Shown here: piece by piece, positions 26,290-34,657 of the stretch | Layout: every line of letters begins with the position of its first letter | Numbering within the stretch: position 1 is the stretch's first letter | Assembly: GCF_000507245.1 (NCBI RefSeq) | Contig: NC_023035.1 | Location: forward strand, 3,019,570-3,083,569 | Direction: 5' to 3' | DNA length: 64,000 nt | Source of the DNA: Salinispira pacifica | Lineage (GTDB): Bacteria > Spirochaetota > Spirochaetia > DSM-27196 > Salinispiraceae | Position numbers and translations under genes: made by a program | The notes under the pieces: generated by a model | Database searches by the model: none | What the model saw: only the letters and a program-made list of their open reading frames with translations | Told to the model about the DNA's origin: nothing

Positions 26290-26736
26290 TCACGCGGTCA
26301 TGTTCAGCAAAAGGGCATTTTCACTGTCGTGCACGCCGAAATTCGCACCAAGATCCCGGGAAATTCCCTGGATCCCCTGGCTCTGAAGGTTTCGGTATTT
26401 TTGTGCATATTCCTGGATCATGGCATCTATGGCTTCGGTACTCAATCCGCTGACATCTTTCTCAGAATCCCGTTCCATTGACCGCTCTTTCATCTGCACA
26501 AGACGGTCTATTAATGTATCCAGCACCCGCAGCCGGGATGACGAATAGCCGCTGGCATTATCAGGGGAAGGTGATACGGTAATGTGCTTAAATTGGGCAT
26601 ACACGGAAAAGTCACGTACATTCACTGCAACCTTGCCCCCCACTGTTCTGGGTCTGAGCATTTGAGAAAGAGGAATGGTGGTTGCTGGAAGCCGCTGCTG
26701 ATTGTGTAGATTGAGGTTGGCTGCACTCAATTCCAT
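26290..26736 (-). CDS. Small conserved-looking protein of unknown function
   Basis: A 148-residue soluble protein with no recognised family. The N-terminal half looks beta-rich (VGGKVAVNVRDFSVYAQFKHITVSP); the middle is a probable helix (RVLDTLIDRLVQMKERSMERDSE), and the end is polar. ATG at 26736 follows AGGAGGACAGT, a near-perfect ribosome site that can be masked by a hairpin with an upstream TCCTCCTG. It lies downstream of the DksA-like gene on the same strand with a spacer of about 140 bases. The good ribosome site and its control hairpin argue that it is real. Confidence 0.6.
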   Translation of the reverse strand: MELSAANLNLHNQQRLPATTIPLSQMLRPRTVGGKVAVNVRDFSVYAQFKHITVSPSPDNASGYSSSRLRVLDTLIDRLVQMKERSMERDSEKDVSGLSTEAIDAMIQEYAQKYRNLQSQGIQGISRDLGANFGVHDSENALLLNMTA

Positions 26737-26741
26737 TACTG

Positions 26742-26775
26742 TCCTCCTGATTACCTTTTCGGCAAAACAGGAGGA
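26742..26775 (-). promoter_or_regulatory. Hairpin that can mask a ribosome-binding site
   Basis: On the minus strand TCCTCCTG (26775-26768) and CAGGAGGA (26749-26742) are perfectly complementary over 8 bp with an 18-base loop. The 3' arm is the Shine-Dalgarno of the gene starting at 26736. This suggests translational control, for example by temperature or a bound factor. Confidence 0.55.
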
Positions 26776-26874
26776 TGTATTAGAGATTAATGCCCACACA
26801 GGGAGAAAACACCCATGCAATGCAATCTATCTGCAGCTCGGCCTTTCTCCCGGAATACTATCTTGGGTCAGGTA

Positions 26875-27231
26875 TCAGCGGTTTCTCCGCTCAAGTTCAT
26901 TCTGATATTCGATTGTATAGAGGGCATACGGAATTGCCTCCAGGCGTTCAGCGGGAATCGGTTTCCCGGTTTTCAGGCAGTATCCGTATTTTCCATTTTC
27001 GATTCTGGAAAGAGCAGCTTCTATGAGATTCAAACGCTTCACTTCCTGTGCAGACAGGGTGCTGAGCAGTTTTTTATCGATATCTGAACTGGCGGCATCC
27101 ACCAGGTCCTTTTTATCGTTTGATGAGGCAAGTTCGAGAAAATCCTCATCTTCGTGTATGAGGTTTTGGATGATTTCAGACTTCATCTGGAGAAGTTTTT
27201 CTTTCATCCTGTCTACGAATTCTCTATCCAT
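26875..27231 (-). CDS. DksA/TraR-family protein lacking the zinc cysteines
   Basis: A 118-residue protein with a coiled-coil N-terminal two-thirds (MDREFVDRMKEKLLQMKSEI, ending in VKRLNLIEAALSRIENGKYG) and a C-terminal YCLKTGKPIPAERLEAIPYA. The last part matches the zinc-finger segment of DksA/TraR proteins, which bind the RNA polymerase secondary channel in the stringent response. Of the four zinc Cys only the first is present (C in YCLKTG); the others are Thr, Thr and Tyr. Cys-poor DksA paralogues that function without zinc are known. ATG at 27231 follows GAGGAG. It is divergent from infA. Confidence 0.85.
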   Translation of the reverse strand: MDREFVDRMKEKLLQMKSEIIQNLIHEDEDFLELASSNDKKDLVDAASSDIDKKLLSTLSAQEVKRLNLIEAALSRIENGKYGYCLKTGKPIPAERLEAIPYALYTIEYQNELERRNR

Positions 27232-27391
27232 GGAGAACTCCTCAAGAACGGGGGTTCTTATTAAAATTTGCGATAAAATGCCTGAAAGCAGGGGAAAAGT
27301 CAACAAGTTGACAAAAAAAAACCAATTTTTTATTATGCACATCTGACCTCTCCGAAGAGAGGCAGTATCAACGAAAACATTTGGAGTATAT

Positions 27392-27610
27392 GTGGCAAAA
27401 GAAGAGGCAATAGAAGTAGAAGGTATCGTAAAGGAAGCTCTGCCAAACACCATGTTCCGCGTGGAGCTGAAAAACGGTCATGTCATTCTCACACATCTTT
27501 CCGGAAAAATGCGGAAGCATTATATCCGAATTGTCCCCGGCGACCGGGTCAAGGTTGCGCTTTCCCCCTACGATCTTACCAGGGGTCGAATTATTTACCG
27601 CGAACGCTAA
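27392..27610 (+). CDS. infA: Translation initiation factor IF-1
   Basis: The product has 72 residues and is a full-length IF-1 with its S1/OB fold: [39 protein letters not shown], and [19 protein letters not shown]. It binds the ribosomal A site and helps IF-2 and IF-3 in initiation. The start is GTG, with TTGGAG upstream. The gene appears to stand alone, divergent from the DksA-like gene. Confidence 0.97.
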   Translation: MAKEEAIEVEGIVKEALPNTMFRVELKNGHVILTHLSGKMRKHYIRIVPGDRVKVALSPYDLTRGRIIYRER

Positions 27611-27674
27611 TCGTCTTTTTACCCGTCTCAGGTCCGGAACCGGAATTAACCACAATTCCAGGCCGGCACCCGGA

Positions 27675-28118
27675 TCATTTGATTACCAGCCAGAGAGCAC
27701 CGCTTCCGCCCAACGACCTGCCGGGTACACCATGACGGCCGGCGTGAGGATGGGCTCGTACAACCTGCATCACCGTATCTTTGAGAACCGGGCCATCCGT
27801 ACTGTGGTTTCCTTTGCCGTGGATGATGAGAACCTTCTTCCATCCGCGGCGATAGGATTCATCAATAAAATGCCGGAGAGAAATCTCGGCGGCCTGCGCC
27901 CGCATACCATGAAGATCCAGAGTGGACTCTATTTTCAGACTGCGGGGATTTACACCGCCATGTTCCGCTTGCTCCCTCTCGTCATCTTTGCTGCGGCTCT
28001 CCTCCATGTCCAGATAGCCGTCCACCATCCGTTCAAAATCCGAGGATGATCTGCCCTCGGACCTTCCCCGGGAACGTATTCCGTCCCATTCTTCCAGAAT
28101 TTTACCGAAGTCAGTCAT
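27675..28118 (-). CDS. Smr-domain protein
   Basis: A 147-residue protein with a charged, helical N-terminus and a C-terminal Smr domain (TLDLHGMRAQAAE, VLIIHGKGNHS, and GGSGALWLVI). Small Smr proteins are found next to MutS2 or alone and are thought to be nucleases or RNA-binding factors acting in ribosome quality control. The family His and Gly motifs LDLHG and HGKG are intact. ATG at 28118 (AGGAGA upstream) overlaps the batD stop by 8 bases, so it is the last gene of the Bat operon. Confidence 0.85.
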   Translation of the reverse strand: MTDFGKILEEWDGIRSRGRSEGRSSSDFERMVDGYLDMEESRSKDDEREQAEHGGVNPRSLKIESTLDLHGMRAQAAEISLRHFIDESYRRGWKKVLIIHGKGNHSTDGPVLKDTVMQVVRAHPHAGRHGVPGRSLGGSGALWLVIK

Positions 28119-30267
28119 TCTCCTGCTCTCCCTGTTCCGCATTTTCCGGGGAGTCCGAACCTGATGATGCCCCAAGATTCAACGGGAGATATGCCCGCTG
28201 ATCAGCTACCCAGGCTTCAATTCCGTAGGCGGTCCGTATCTGGATAAACCCCGATGCGGAAACACCCGGGGAAACAGTGGTACCCTCCGGCAGAAAAATC
28301 CAGTTTTCTGCTTCCTTATCCGGGATTTTCTTCAGCATTACACCGCCCTCCTTGATTACCGCGATATGGCTGTCCACACCTGAGCGGTACATGAACAACA
28401 TGGTGGTACTCAATGCAAGCACTATGATTACCAGTACTGCACCAACTACAAAGGACGCATTCCAGCGGGGCTGAAAATCTTTCTGCACCAGATAGATGCC
28501 GCTGAAAAGAATTGACAGATAAACAAGCAGCAGAGACCAGTCCCCGTGCGGAATTCTGTTGATACTGAATTGTCTGTTTAACTGGAGCTCCTGCTGGAGG
28601 GTGCCCAATGCAGAGCGAAGGAAGGGATCCAGGGGAGAAAGGCTGACTGCCTTCCTCATAAGCATTACCGCCCGGGCATTATTACCTTCCAGATGCTCGA
28701 GCTGTGCCACATGGAAATACAGCTGAGTGTCCCGGGAACGGATTCCCAGCAGACTTTGTCCCTTGAGAAGCAGAACCGGAAGATTATCGTCCTCATTCAC
28801 CTTTTCCACATTTTCAAGATACGACTCAAGCTGCCGGGATACCGGTGCCTGGGGTTCCGCGTTTACCAGAATAATCAAGGCAATACTAATGGAAACCAGC
28901 GTGTATATGAGTACACCGGTTGCGGAAACTGCCGAACGTTTCTTCCCGATTATCCGCTGAAAAATAAGAATAAGGGGAATGAGGGCAAACAACAGAGCGC
29001 CTATCCAATTCATAGCCAGATCCAGGGGAAACCTTTCCGCCAATCCCCGGCGAACGGGATACCGCAATTGTGAAAAACTGGGCTGTTTTTCCGTTATTTC
29101 CTTTTCCTGGATATTAACCCGGTATATTCTCGTTCCGCTGCGCTGAACACCCTCAAGAAATGGATTAAACCACTGAAAATCCGGTACCATAACGGTCATC
29201 TCACCGGGGCTGTCCGCCCTGATTCTGTAGATTTGCCGGCGTGAACCGCTGTATCCGTTTTCCGTTGCCTCATAATCGGCAATCTGATCCCGACCTTCGA
29301 TGGTTCCATTGCGGACCTCTATTTCGGGCATCTGCAGCACTCCCAGACTGCCTTCACCGCTGATGATCAGCTCAAAAACCAGCTCGTCCCCTTCTTCGAG
29401 CTCTTCCGGGAGGGATGAAACTGACAGTTCAAAACGCCCTACAGCCCCGTTTTCTATGCTTGGACTGTCCCTGAGAGGCTGAATCTGAATGACCTGGGAA
29501 GATACGGTACGGCGGTACCCGCTGAAACTCACCTGTGCCGCAGGAATTCGCAGGTTTCCGCTTTCCAGAGGCGTGTAGAGAAACGTCGCCAGGGGGATTC
29601 TATTGAAGGTTTCATTCATGAACTCATAGGTGGTGAGTTCACCCAGACCGGTAACCTCCTCAAGAATACCGTCCCTGGCTGATTCCACCCGAAGGCTTTC
29701 TGGAAAAATGATCTCTTTTGCCCGGTGCATATCCAGGGAGATATACACGGTTTGACCTTCAAATATCGGTCCTGAAGGGAAGCTCCATTCCAGTTCCGGG
29801 GGAACCATGCTGCCGTCGGCGGTTACCGGCACAAGTATTTCCTCAGTTTCCAGACGGAGCTCCGGCCAGATCAGCGTAAAGGGTTCAACTGTCACATAGC
29901 CTGCAACGTCTGCAACGTAGTTATAGCGGTAGCGGATCCGGTCTTCGGGAATATCCGCAGAAAAAGAGCTTTCGTAACTGGGACCGGAGTAATAGCGCAT
30001 TCTCTCAGGAGTCTGAGGCCGCTGGATACGCAGTCCCGGCTGGTATTCCCGGGGTATCTCAATATAGAGATTAAAGCGGCTCCCCTCCTCCACCGGTTCC
30101 TGCTGGAGGTATATGGAGATATCATCCCGGCTCTGGGCATATAGCGAAATAGACACACTGAGCAGCCCAAAGGAGATCAGGAGAAAAATACGGATGACAG
30201 CGGAGATTCTGATTCTCACCAGTCTTTGATCTCCGGAAGCTGCCGGTCCTGGTGCTGCTGAATCCAT
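28111..30267 (-). CDS. batD: BatD-type membrane protein with TPR and SH3-like C-terminal parts
   Basis: A 718-residue envelope protein. A signal peptide/anchor lies at about residues 20-45 and is followed by the long beta-rich BatD region (DISIYLQQEPVEEGSRFNLYIEIP and so on). Two membrane helices then appear (WIGALLFALIPLILIF, LIYTLVSISIALIILV), a short TPR-like stretch (LEGNNARAVMLMRKAVSLSPLDP), two more helices, and a C-terminal SH3-like segment (GFIQIRTAYGIEAWVADQRAYL). Bat proteins form an aerotolerance/envelope-stress complex; BatD is its scaffold by inference. ATG at 30267 follows AAGGAAG and lies inside batC, an overlap of 52 bases. It combines BatD with a BatE-like TPR portion. Confidence 0.82.
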   Translation of the reverse strand: MDSAAPGPAASGDQRLVRIRISAVIRIFLLISFGLLSVSISLYAQSRDDISIYLQQEPVEEGSRFNLYIEIPREYQPGLRIQRPQTPERMRYYSGPSYESSFSADIPEDRIRYRYNYVADVAGYVTVEPFTLIWPELRLETEEILVPVTADGSMVPPELEWSFPSGPIFEGQTVYISLDMHRAKEIIFPESLRVESARDGILEEVTGLGELTTYEFMNETFNRIPLATFLYTPLESGNLRIPAAQVSFSGYRRTVSSQVIQIQPLRDSPSIENGAVGRFELSVSSLPEELEEGDELVFELIISGEGSLGVLQMPEIEVRNGTIEGRDQIADYEATENGYSGSRRQIYRIRADSPGEMTVMVPDFQWFNPFLEGVQRSGTRIYRVNIQEKEITEKQPSFSQLRYPVRRGLAERFPLDLAMNWIGALLFALIPLILIFQRIIGKKRSAVSATGVLIYTLVSISIALIILVNAEPQAPVSRQLESYLENVEKVNEDDNLPVLLLKGQSLLGIRSRDTQLYFHVAQLEHLEGNNARAVMLMRKAVSLSPLDPFLRSALGTLQQELQLNRQFSINRIPHGDWSLLLVYLSILFSGIYLVQKDFQPRWNASFVVGAVLVIIVLALSTTMLFMYRSGVDSHIAVIKEGGVMLKKIPDKEAENWIFLPEGTTVSPGVSASGFIQIRTAYGIEAWVADQRAYLPLNLGASSGSDSPENAEQGEQEND

Positions 30268-30821
30268 AACTGTTCTTCCTTTCGTCTGATATACTCAAAC
30301 ATTCGAATACTGTCCGCGGACAATTCCCCCTGCTGATCTGAAGCCGGCTGGGATCTGAACTGACTTCCGCTTCCTTTGGCACCCTGCAGCTTCAGCAGGG
30401 TGAGTTCGAGATTATATTTTGTGCCAACGTGCTTGGGATCATAGGATAATGCGGCCTTGAAACTGTCAAAGGCCTCCTCATATTTTCCCTGTTCGTAATA
30501 CAGAATTCCCTGATTGAATTTCACCGCAAAAAGCAGTTCAAGATCATCCGTGGCCAGAGATTCTTCCCAGAGCTCGAATGCGGCGTCAAACTCACCCAGG
30601 GAGTGGTATACATTTGCAAGGTTATACTTCACCCATGGCTGGTATTCATCCCTCTCCAGAGCCTCCAGGTACTGCACAGTGGCCTCCTGGTAGTCACCCC
30701 TGCCGTAGGCGTAATTCCCCGCAAGAACCGGTATGTGCGGGCCCTGGAAGTTACAGGAGGTGAATCCGGCCAGCCCTGCCGGAAGCAGAACCAGAAGTAC
30801 GATTCTGAAACGTCGTCTCAT
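30216..30821 (-). CDS. batC: BatC-type TPR lipoprotein
   Basis: A 201-residue predicted lipoprotein (lipobox GFTSC at about residues 19-23) with three or four tetratricopeptide repeats: NYAYGRGDYQEATVQYLEAL, VKYNLANVYHSLGEFDAAFE, and FNQGILYYEQGKYEEAFDSF. Its tail is Gln- and Ser-rich and hydrophilic. TPR proteins of Bat operons act as periplasmic docking partners for the von Willebrand-domain proteins. The start codon overlaps the batB stop as TGATG. Confidence 0.85.
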   Translation of the reverse strand: MRRRFRIVLLVLLPAGLAGFTSCNFQGPHIPVLAGNYAYGRGDYQEATVQYLEALERDEYQPWVKYNLANVYHSLGEFDAAFELWEESLATDDLELLFAVKFNQGILYYEQGKYEEAFDSFKAALSYDPKHVGTKYNLELTLLKLQGAKGSGSQFRSQPASDQQGELSADSIRMFEYIRRKEEQLWIQQHQDRQLPEIKDW

Positions 30822-31804
30822 CAGAACAACCCCCTGAGTTTGATTCTTCGAATTAATATATGACCGATGTAAAACAGGAGGGCAAGGGTCAGAAAGAATC
30901 TGTAGCGGGTAATGCTCACCAGCCGAAACCCGTCAGTCCCCCGCTGCCCGGTGAGTTCCTTAATCCTGGTATCCAGAGAACCCAGCCCCGCTGCGGCTTC
31001 AAAGTAGCTGCCGCGGCTCAGTCTGGCAATCTCTTCCAGGGAGGAGCTGTCCAGCCGTGTCACTACAGGATTATCCTGGGGGTCACGGACGATCCGGCCG
31101 TCCCCCTGGGGGATTGTGGAACCCTCTCTGCTGCCAAGGCCATATGTGAACACCGGTATTCCCAGTCGCCCGGCTTCCAGAGCCGGATCCACAAAATTCC
31201 CGGTTAACTCCTCCCCGTCGCTGAACAGGACAATGATACGGTGCCTGTTGGAACTCTGGGGAAGGGCCGTAAGCGCACTGTTCAACGCCGCTTCAAGATC
31301 GGTTCCCGGACTGGATATCACCTCGGTATTAAGATAATTCAGGGCGTTCTCCAGAGCATAGACATCCTCGGTTGCAGGAAGGAGAACGGTTCCGTCCCCC
31401 TTGAAGGCAACCAGTCCGAAACGGGCACCCGGCAGATTTTCACTCAGTCCGCGTATCACTTCCTTGGCTCTTCCAATCCTGCTGGGAGGAATATCCTCTG
31501 CAAGCATGCTGTAAGAGGCATCCACCACATACATGATATCAAGACCCACCCGGTCCTCTTCAATGGGCTGTTCACCCCAATTGATCCCCGCAAGACTGAA
31601 GGTGAAAAACGTATAGGTGAGGATCAGAAAGAGGGATGAAAGAAACCATTTGATGAAAAATACGGAGCGCACGCCCTCGTTTTCCCAGAACCCGCCGATA
31701 CGGCGAAGGTCTTCCTTGTTTATACTGTACTCCCGAAACTGCATGAGAAGCAGCACGGGAATTCCCAGAAGCAGCAACAGCACCGATGGATATACGAGGG
31801 TCAT
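30821..31804 (-). CDS. batB: BatB-type von Willebrand factor A membrane protein
   Basis: A 327-residue protein with two N-terminal membrane helices, a VWA domain and a C-terminal helix, the standard BatB topology. The metal-ion-dependent adhesion site is seen as YVVDASYSML, with the later Thr in SPGTDLEAAL and Asp in VLFSDGEE. It overlaps batA by 4 bases and presumably pairs with it in the periplasm or membrane. Bat proteins are linked to oxygen tolerance in Bacteroides and to envelope integrity in spirochaetes. Confidence 0.88.
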   Translation of the reverse strand: MTLVYPSVLLLLLGIPVLLLMQFREYSINKEDLRRIGGFWENEGVRSVFFIKWFLSSLFLILTYTFFTFSLAGINWGEQPIEEDRVGLDIMYVVDASYSMLAEDIPPSRIGRAKEVIRGLSENLPGARFGLVAFKGDGTVLLPATEDVYALENALNYLNTEVISSPGTDLEAALNSALTALPQSSNRHRIIVLFSDGEELTGNFVDPALEAGRLGIPVFTYGLGSREGSTIPQGDGRIVRDPQDNPVVTRLDSSSLEEIARLSRGSYFEAAAGLGSLDTRIKELTGQRGTDGFRLVSITRYRFFLTLALLFYIGHILIRRIKLRGLF

Positions 31805-32814
31805 AGCAGCTCCCTGAGAAACATTTTCCGGACAATGTAATCGCTGAAAAGAAAGATAAACGCAAGAATGATCAGCCTGCGGTGAACCGGCTCCTTCCTT
31901 ACCTCAACCTTCAGACGGGTCTCCACCCGTTCCAGACTGTCAATTGCCAGCAGAACCCCTTCAAGGCTCCCGGGATTGGTCACAGCATAATATTCGCCGC
32001 CGGTGCTCCGGGCAATGGTTTGAAGAAGATCCTCCTGAAGTTCACCCCGATAGGTTGCCCGGTAGGGCTTGCCGTTCCGGGGATCCACGAATTCAAGCAG
32101 AACCTCTTTATCGCTTCCGATTCCAATCACATATACCCGTACGCCCGCCTCTGCAGCGATATTGGCTGCGGCTTCGGGCTGAATCTCTCCGGCATTGCTC
32201 TCACCGTCGGTGAGAAGAATCATCACCTTCTCCCGGGCGCTGGATTCCCTGAGATGAAGTGACCCCAATGCAATGCCCATGCCCAGGGCGGTGCCTTCTC
32301 CCAGCTCCATTACCTGGAGTTCGCCCACCGCATCCTTGAGATATCCGTAGTCCAGAGTGGGCGGAACCCGCAGTGCCGCCTGGCTTCCGAATATGGCAAG
32401 TCCCATGGGGTCATTTTTCCGCCTGTCTATGAAGCGCAGGATGGTTTCCTGTGCACTCTCAAGCCGGGAATTATTGGAAAAATCCTGGGCTGCCATGGAA
32501 GGTGAAATATCAATTACAAACATCACATCAATTCCCCGTGACGTGAATACTTTCTCACGGCTCACCAGAGACGGTCCCGCAAGGGCAATAACCGTAAGAA
32601 TGATCCCCGCCCAGGACAAACCCATGGAAATGACATATACCAGACTGGGCAGTGTAAAGGGATTGCCGAACCCCTTGCCCTTCCAGTTGGAAAACGCGAA
32701 GGTCAGCTTTCCGCCCCTCTGCTTCCAAAGATGCCGAATATAGAACAGCGGTATAAGCAGAAGGAATATGAGAAGCATCTCCGGATGATCCAGAGTCCAT
32801 TGTTCGGAACTCAT
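31801..32814 (-). CDS. batA: BatA-type von Willebrand factor A membrane protein
   Basis: A 337-residue paralogue of the downstream batB product: N-terminal helices, a VWA domain with MIDAS motif FVIDISPSMAA, Thr in ELGEGTALG and Asp in ILLTDGESN, then a C-terminal helix. It ends in a four-base overlap with batB. The order DUF58, extra membrane protein, BatA, BatB matches MoxR-type operons in which the AAA+ ATPase remodels VWA proteins. Confidence 0.88.
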   Translation of the reverse strand: MSSEQWTLDHPEMLLIFLLLIPLFYIRHLWKQRGGKLTFAFSNWKGKGFGNPFTLPSLVYVISMGLSWAGIILTVIALAGPSLVSREKVFTSRGIDVMFVIDISPSMAAQDFSNNSRLESAQETILRFIDRRKNDPMGLAIFGSQAALRVPPTLDYGYLKDAVGELQVMELGEGTALGMGIALGSLHLRESSAREKVMILLTDGESNAGEIQPEAAANIAAEAGVRVYVIGIGSDKEVLLEFVDPRNGKPYRATYRGELQEDLLQTIARSTGGEYYAVTNPGSLEGVLLAIDSLERVETRLKVEVRKEPVHRRLIILAFIFLFSDYIVRKMFLRELL

Positions 32815-33785
32815 GCGTTTTGCCTCCCCGGATTCTGCCGGGAGATACCGTTCCGGCCGCCGCTGCGTACCCGTCCCTTGGTCCGGGGCTGGTTTGCACC
32901 CCGTTTCTGGGCAGTTCCCCTGTTGTTTTCAATATGTTCAAGCACTTCCTGAAGCTGGGAAAGATGGTCCATCCGGGATTTCAGGGTGGATGGCTGGGAT
33001 GCAAATTTTACCAGGTCCCCGTGGTGAAATAGGCGGATAATAAAGTTACGGTCGGAGGGATTTTCCACGCCCTTGTTCAAAGCCGCCTCCAGCTCCCGGG
33101 TGGTGGCCGAACGGGCATCAACCTGAATCCTGCCGCTCAAGTACACCCTCACCAGATCCAGCAGCGTGATGTAGAAATTTCGTCCGTCCATGGTCCCTGC
33201 GTTGCTGGTAAGCTCCTTCAGGCTCCGCAGCAGCCGGCGGTAGGGCAACCCCTCCCGGTAACGCTGAATGAGCGTACCGAGATACTGCCGGCCCCATTTG
33301 AAAATGGCCAGCCAGAGCAGTGGAATGCTCAGCAGCAGCAGCGTCCAGAGAATTATAATCATCTGTGTTCCCGGAAGGATAATCTGGCTTTGGCTGGGCA
33401 CAAGATCCTGCTCGTTGGTATCCAGAATGGAGGTTACAAAAATGGAAATATCATTCAATACTATGGGTCCGAGATTGATTGCCGGAAGGGTACGGGTACC
33501 CGGATAATAACTGGTGAACAGAATGCGGATATCCTTTTCATCCCCCCTGTCGATGATCCGGATATCATGGATGTCTCCCCATGAAGGCGTGGGCGGATCC
33601 TGGGGCAGCTGGATCTCATCCAGAAGGGGACTCCGGAGACTCAGTCGAAGTTCCACTCTATCTCCCACATAGTACACAGAGGGCAGAAATACCGTCCGGG
33701 TAATGCTGTATTCCTGGGAACTCAGGCTGCTCACAGATAAAAGCAGGAACAGGACTCCCATTGCAATGCCTTTCAGGATTTTCAT
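32811..33785 (-). CDS. Bat-operon membrane protein of unknown function
   Basis: A 324-residue protein with a signal peptide (GVLFLLLSVSSLSSQ), a beta-rich extracytoplasmic domain of about 120 residues, and one strong membrane helix (IIILWTLLLLSIPLLWLAIF). A cytoplasmic domain of about 110 residues follows (FYITLLDLVRVYLSGRIQVDA), and the protein ends in a basic Arg/Gly/Asn-rich tail. It occupies the position of DUF4381-like proteins between the DUF58 and BatA genes, with 4-base overlaps at both ends. Its role is probably in assembling the VWA complex, but this is inference from context. Confidence 0.7.
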   Translation of the reverse strand: MKILKGIAMGVLFLLLSVSSLSSQEYSITRTVFLPSVYYVGDRVELRLSLRSPLLDEIQLPQDPPTPSWGDIHDIRIIDRGDEKDIRILFTSYYPGTRTLPAINLGPIVLNDISIFVTSILDTNEQDLVPSQSQIILPGTQMIIILWTLLLLSIPLLWLAIFKWGRQYLGTLIQRYREGLPYRRLLRSLKELTSNAGTMDGRNFYITLLDLVRVYLSGRIQVDARSATTRELEAALNKGVENPSDRNFIIRLFHHGDLVKFASQPSTLKSRMDHLSQLQEVLEHIENNRGTAQKRGANQPRTKGRVRSGGRNGISRQNPGRQNA

Positions 33786-34657
33786 CGCCGCCGTTTTCTC
33801 CTCTGGAAGAACTGAAACAGTTTGAGAATCGGATCCTCATTGCTCTGAATCTCGATGGGGCTGACCCCGCGCTTCTGGCACTCCCGGAACCACTGACGGC
33901 GCTGCTGGGCCCAGTATTCCTGGTATTTCTTCCGGAACCGTCTGTTGGATCCCAGACCAAGCAGGGTTCTTCCGGTTTCCGCATCCTGCATTTTAATCAG
34001 ACCGGTGGCGGGAAAGTCCACTTCTTCGGGACTGGTAAGGCGAACGGCGATTACATCGTGACGCTTCGCCAGTATGCTCAGGTCACGCCAATATCCGCTG
34101 GATTTGAAGTCCGAGAGAACCACACAGATTCCCCGGCGTTTCAGCGCTTCTCCGGTGGTTTTTATGGCCAGTCCAAGGTTTGACCCGGTTCCTTTGGGCT
34201 TGTAGCGGATCATATCCTGAATCAGCCGGAGAGCATGCTTTCGGCCCTTCATGGGACTCACCCAGTGTTCAATTTCCTCGGTGAAAAACACCGCTCCCAC
34301 CTGATCATTATTATTGATGGCGGCGAAGGTGAAGATGGTGAACAGCAGATCCGCCGTCTCCCTGAGGGTGTGGCTGCCGGCGGCTGAAAAAACACTGGCG
34401 GAAAGATCAACCAGAAGAAACAGTACGATTTCCCGCTCTTCCCGGAAGGTTTTGGTATACACCTGGTTCATCCTGCTGGTTACGTTCCAGTCGATGAGCC
34501 GGGGATCATCCCCCTCCACATATTCCCGTACCTCGGAAAACTCAATCCCCGGGCCTTTGAACACCGAGCGGTAGTTTCCCGACAGAAGACTTTCCACCAG
34601 TTTGGATGAGAGAAGCTCAAGATTTTTTACCCTGGCAAAAAGCCGTGCAGCATTCAT
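33782..34657 (-). CDS. DUF58 domain protein (MoxR operon)
   Basis: A 291-residue soluble protein with the DUF58 signature GPGIEFSEVREYVEGDDPRLIDWNVT (given here in parts: GIEFSEVREY, GDDPRLIDWN) and a VWA-like continuation (VLFLLVDLSASVF). DUF58 proteins always occur next to MoxR ATPases and are thought to be their substrates or adaptors. It overlaps moxR and the next gene by four bases each. The C-terminal tail is very basic. Confidence 0.85.
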   Translation of the reverse strand: MNAARLFARVKNLELLSSKLVESLLSGNYRSVFKGPGIEFSEVREYVEGDDPRLIDWNVTSRMNQVYTKTFREEREIVLFLLVDLSASVFSAAGSHTLRETADLLFTIFTFAAINNNDQVGAVFFTEEIEHWVSPMKGRKHALRLIQDMIRYKPKGTGSNLGLAIKTTGEALKRRGICVVLSDFKSSGYWRDLSILAKRHDVIAVRLTSPEEVDFPATGLIKMQDAETGRTLLGLGSNRRFRKKYQEYWAQQRRQWFRECQKRGVSPIEIQSNEDPILKLFQFFQRRKRRR

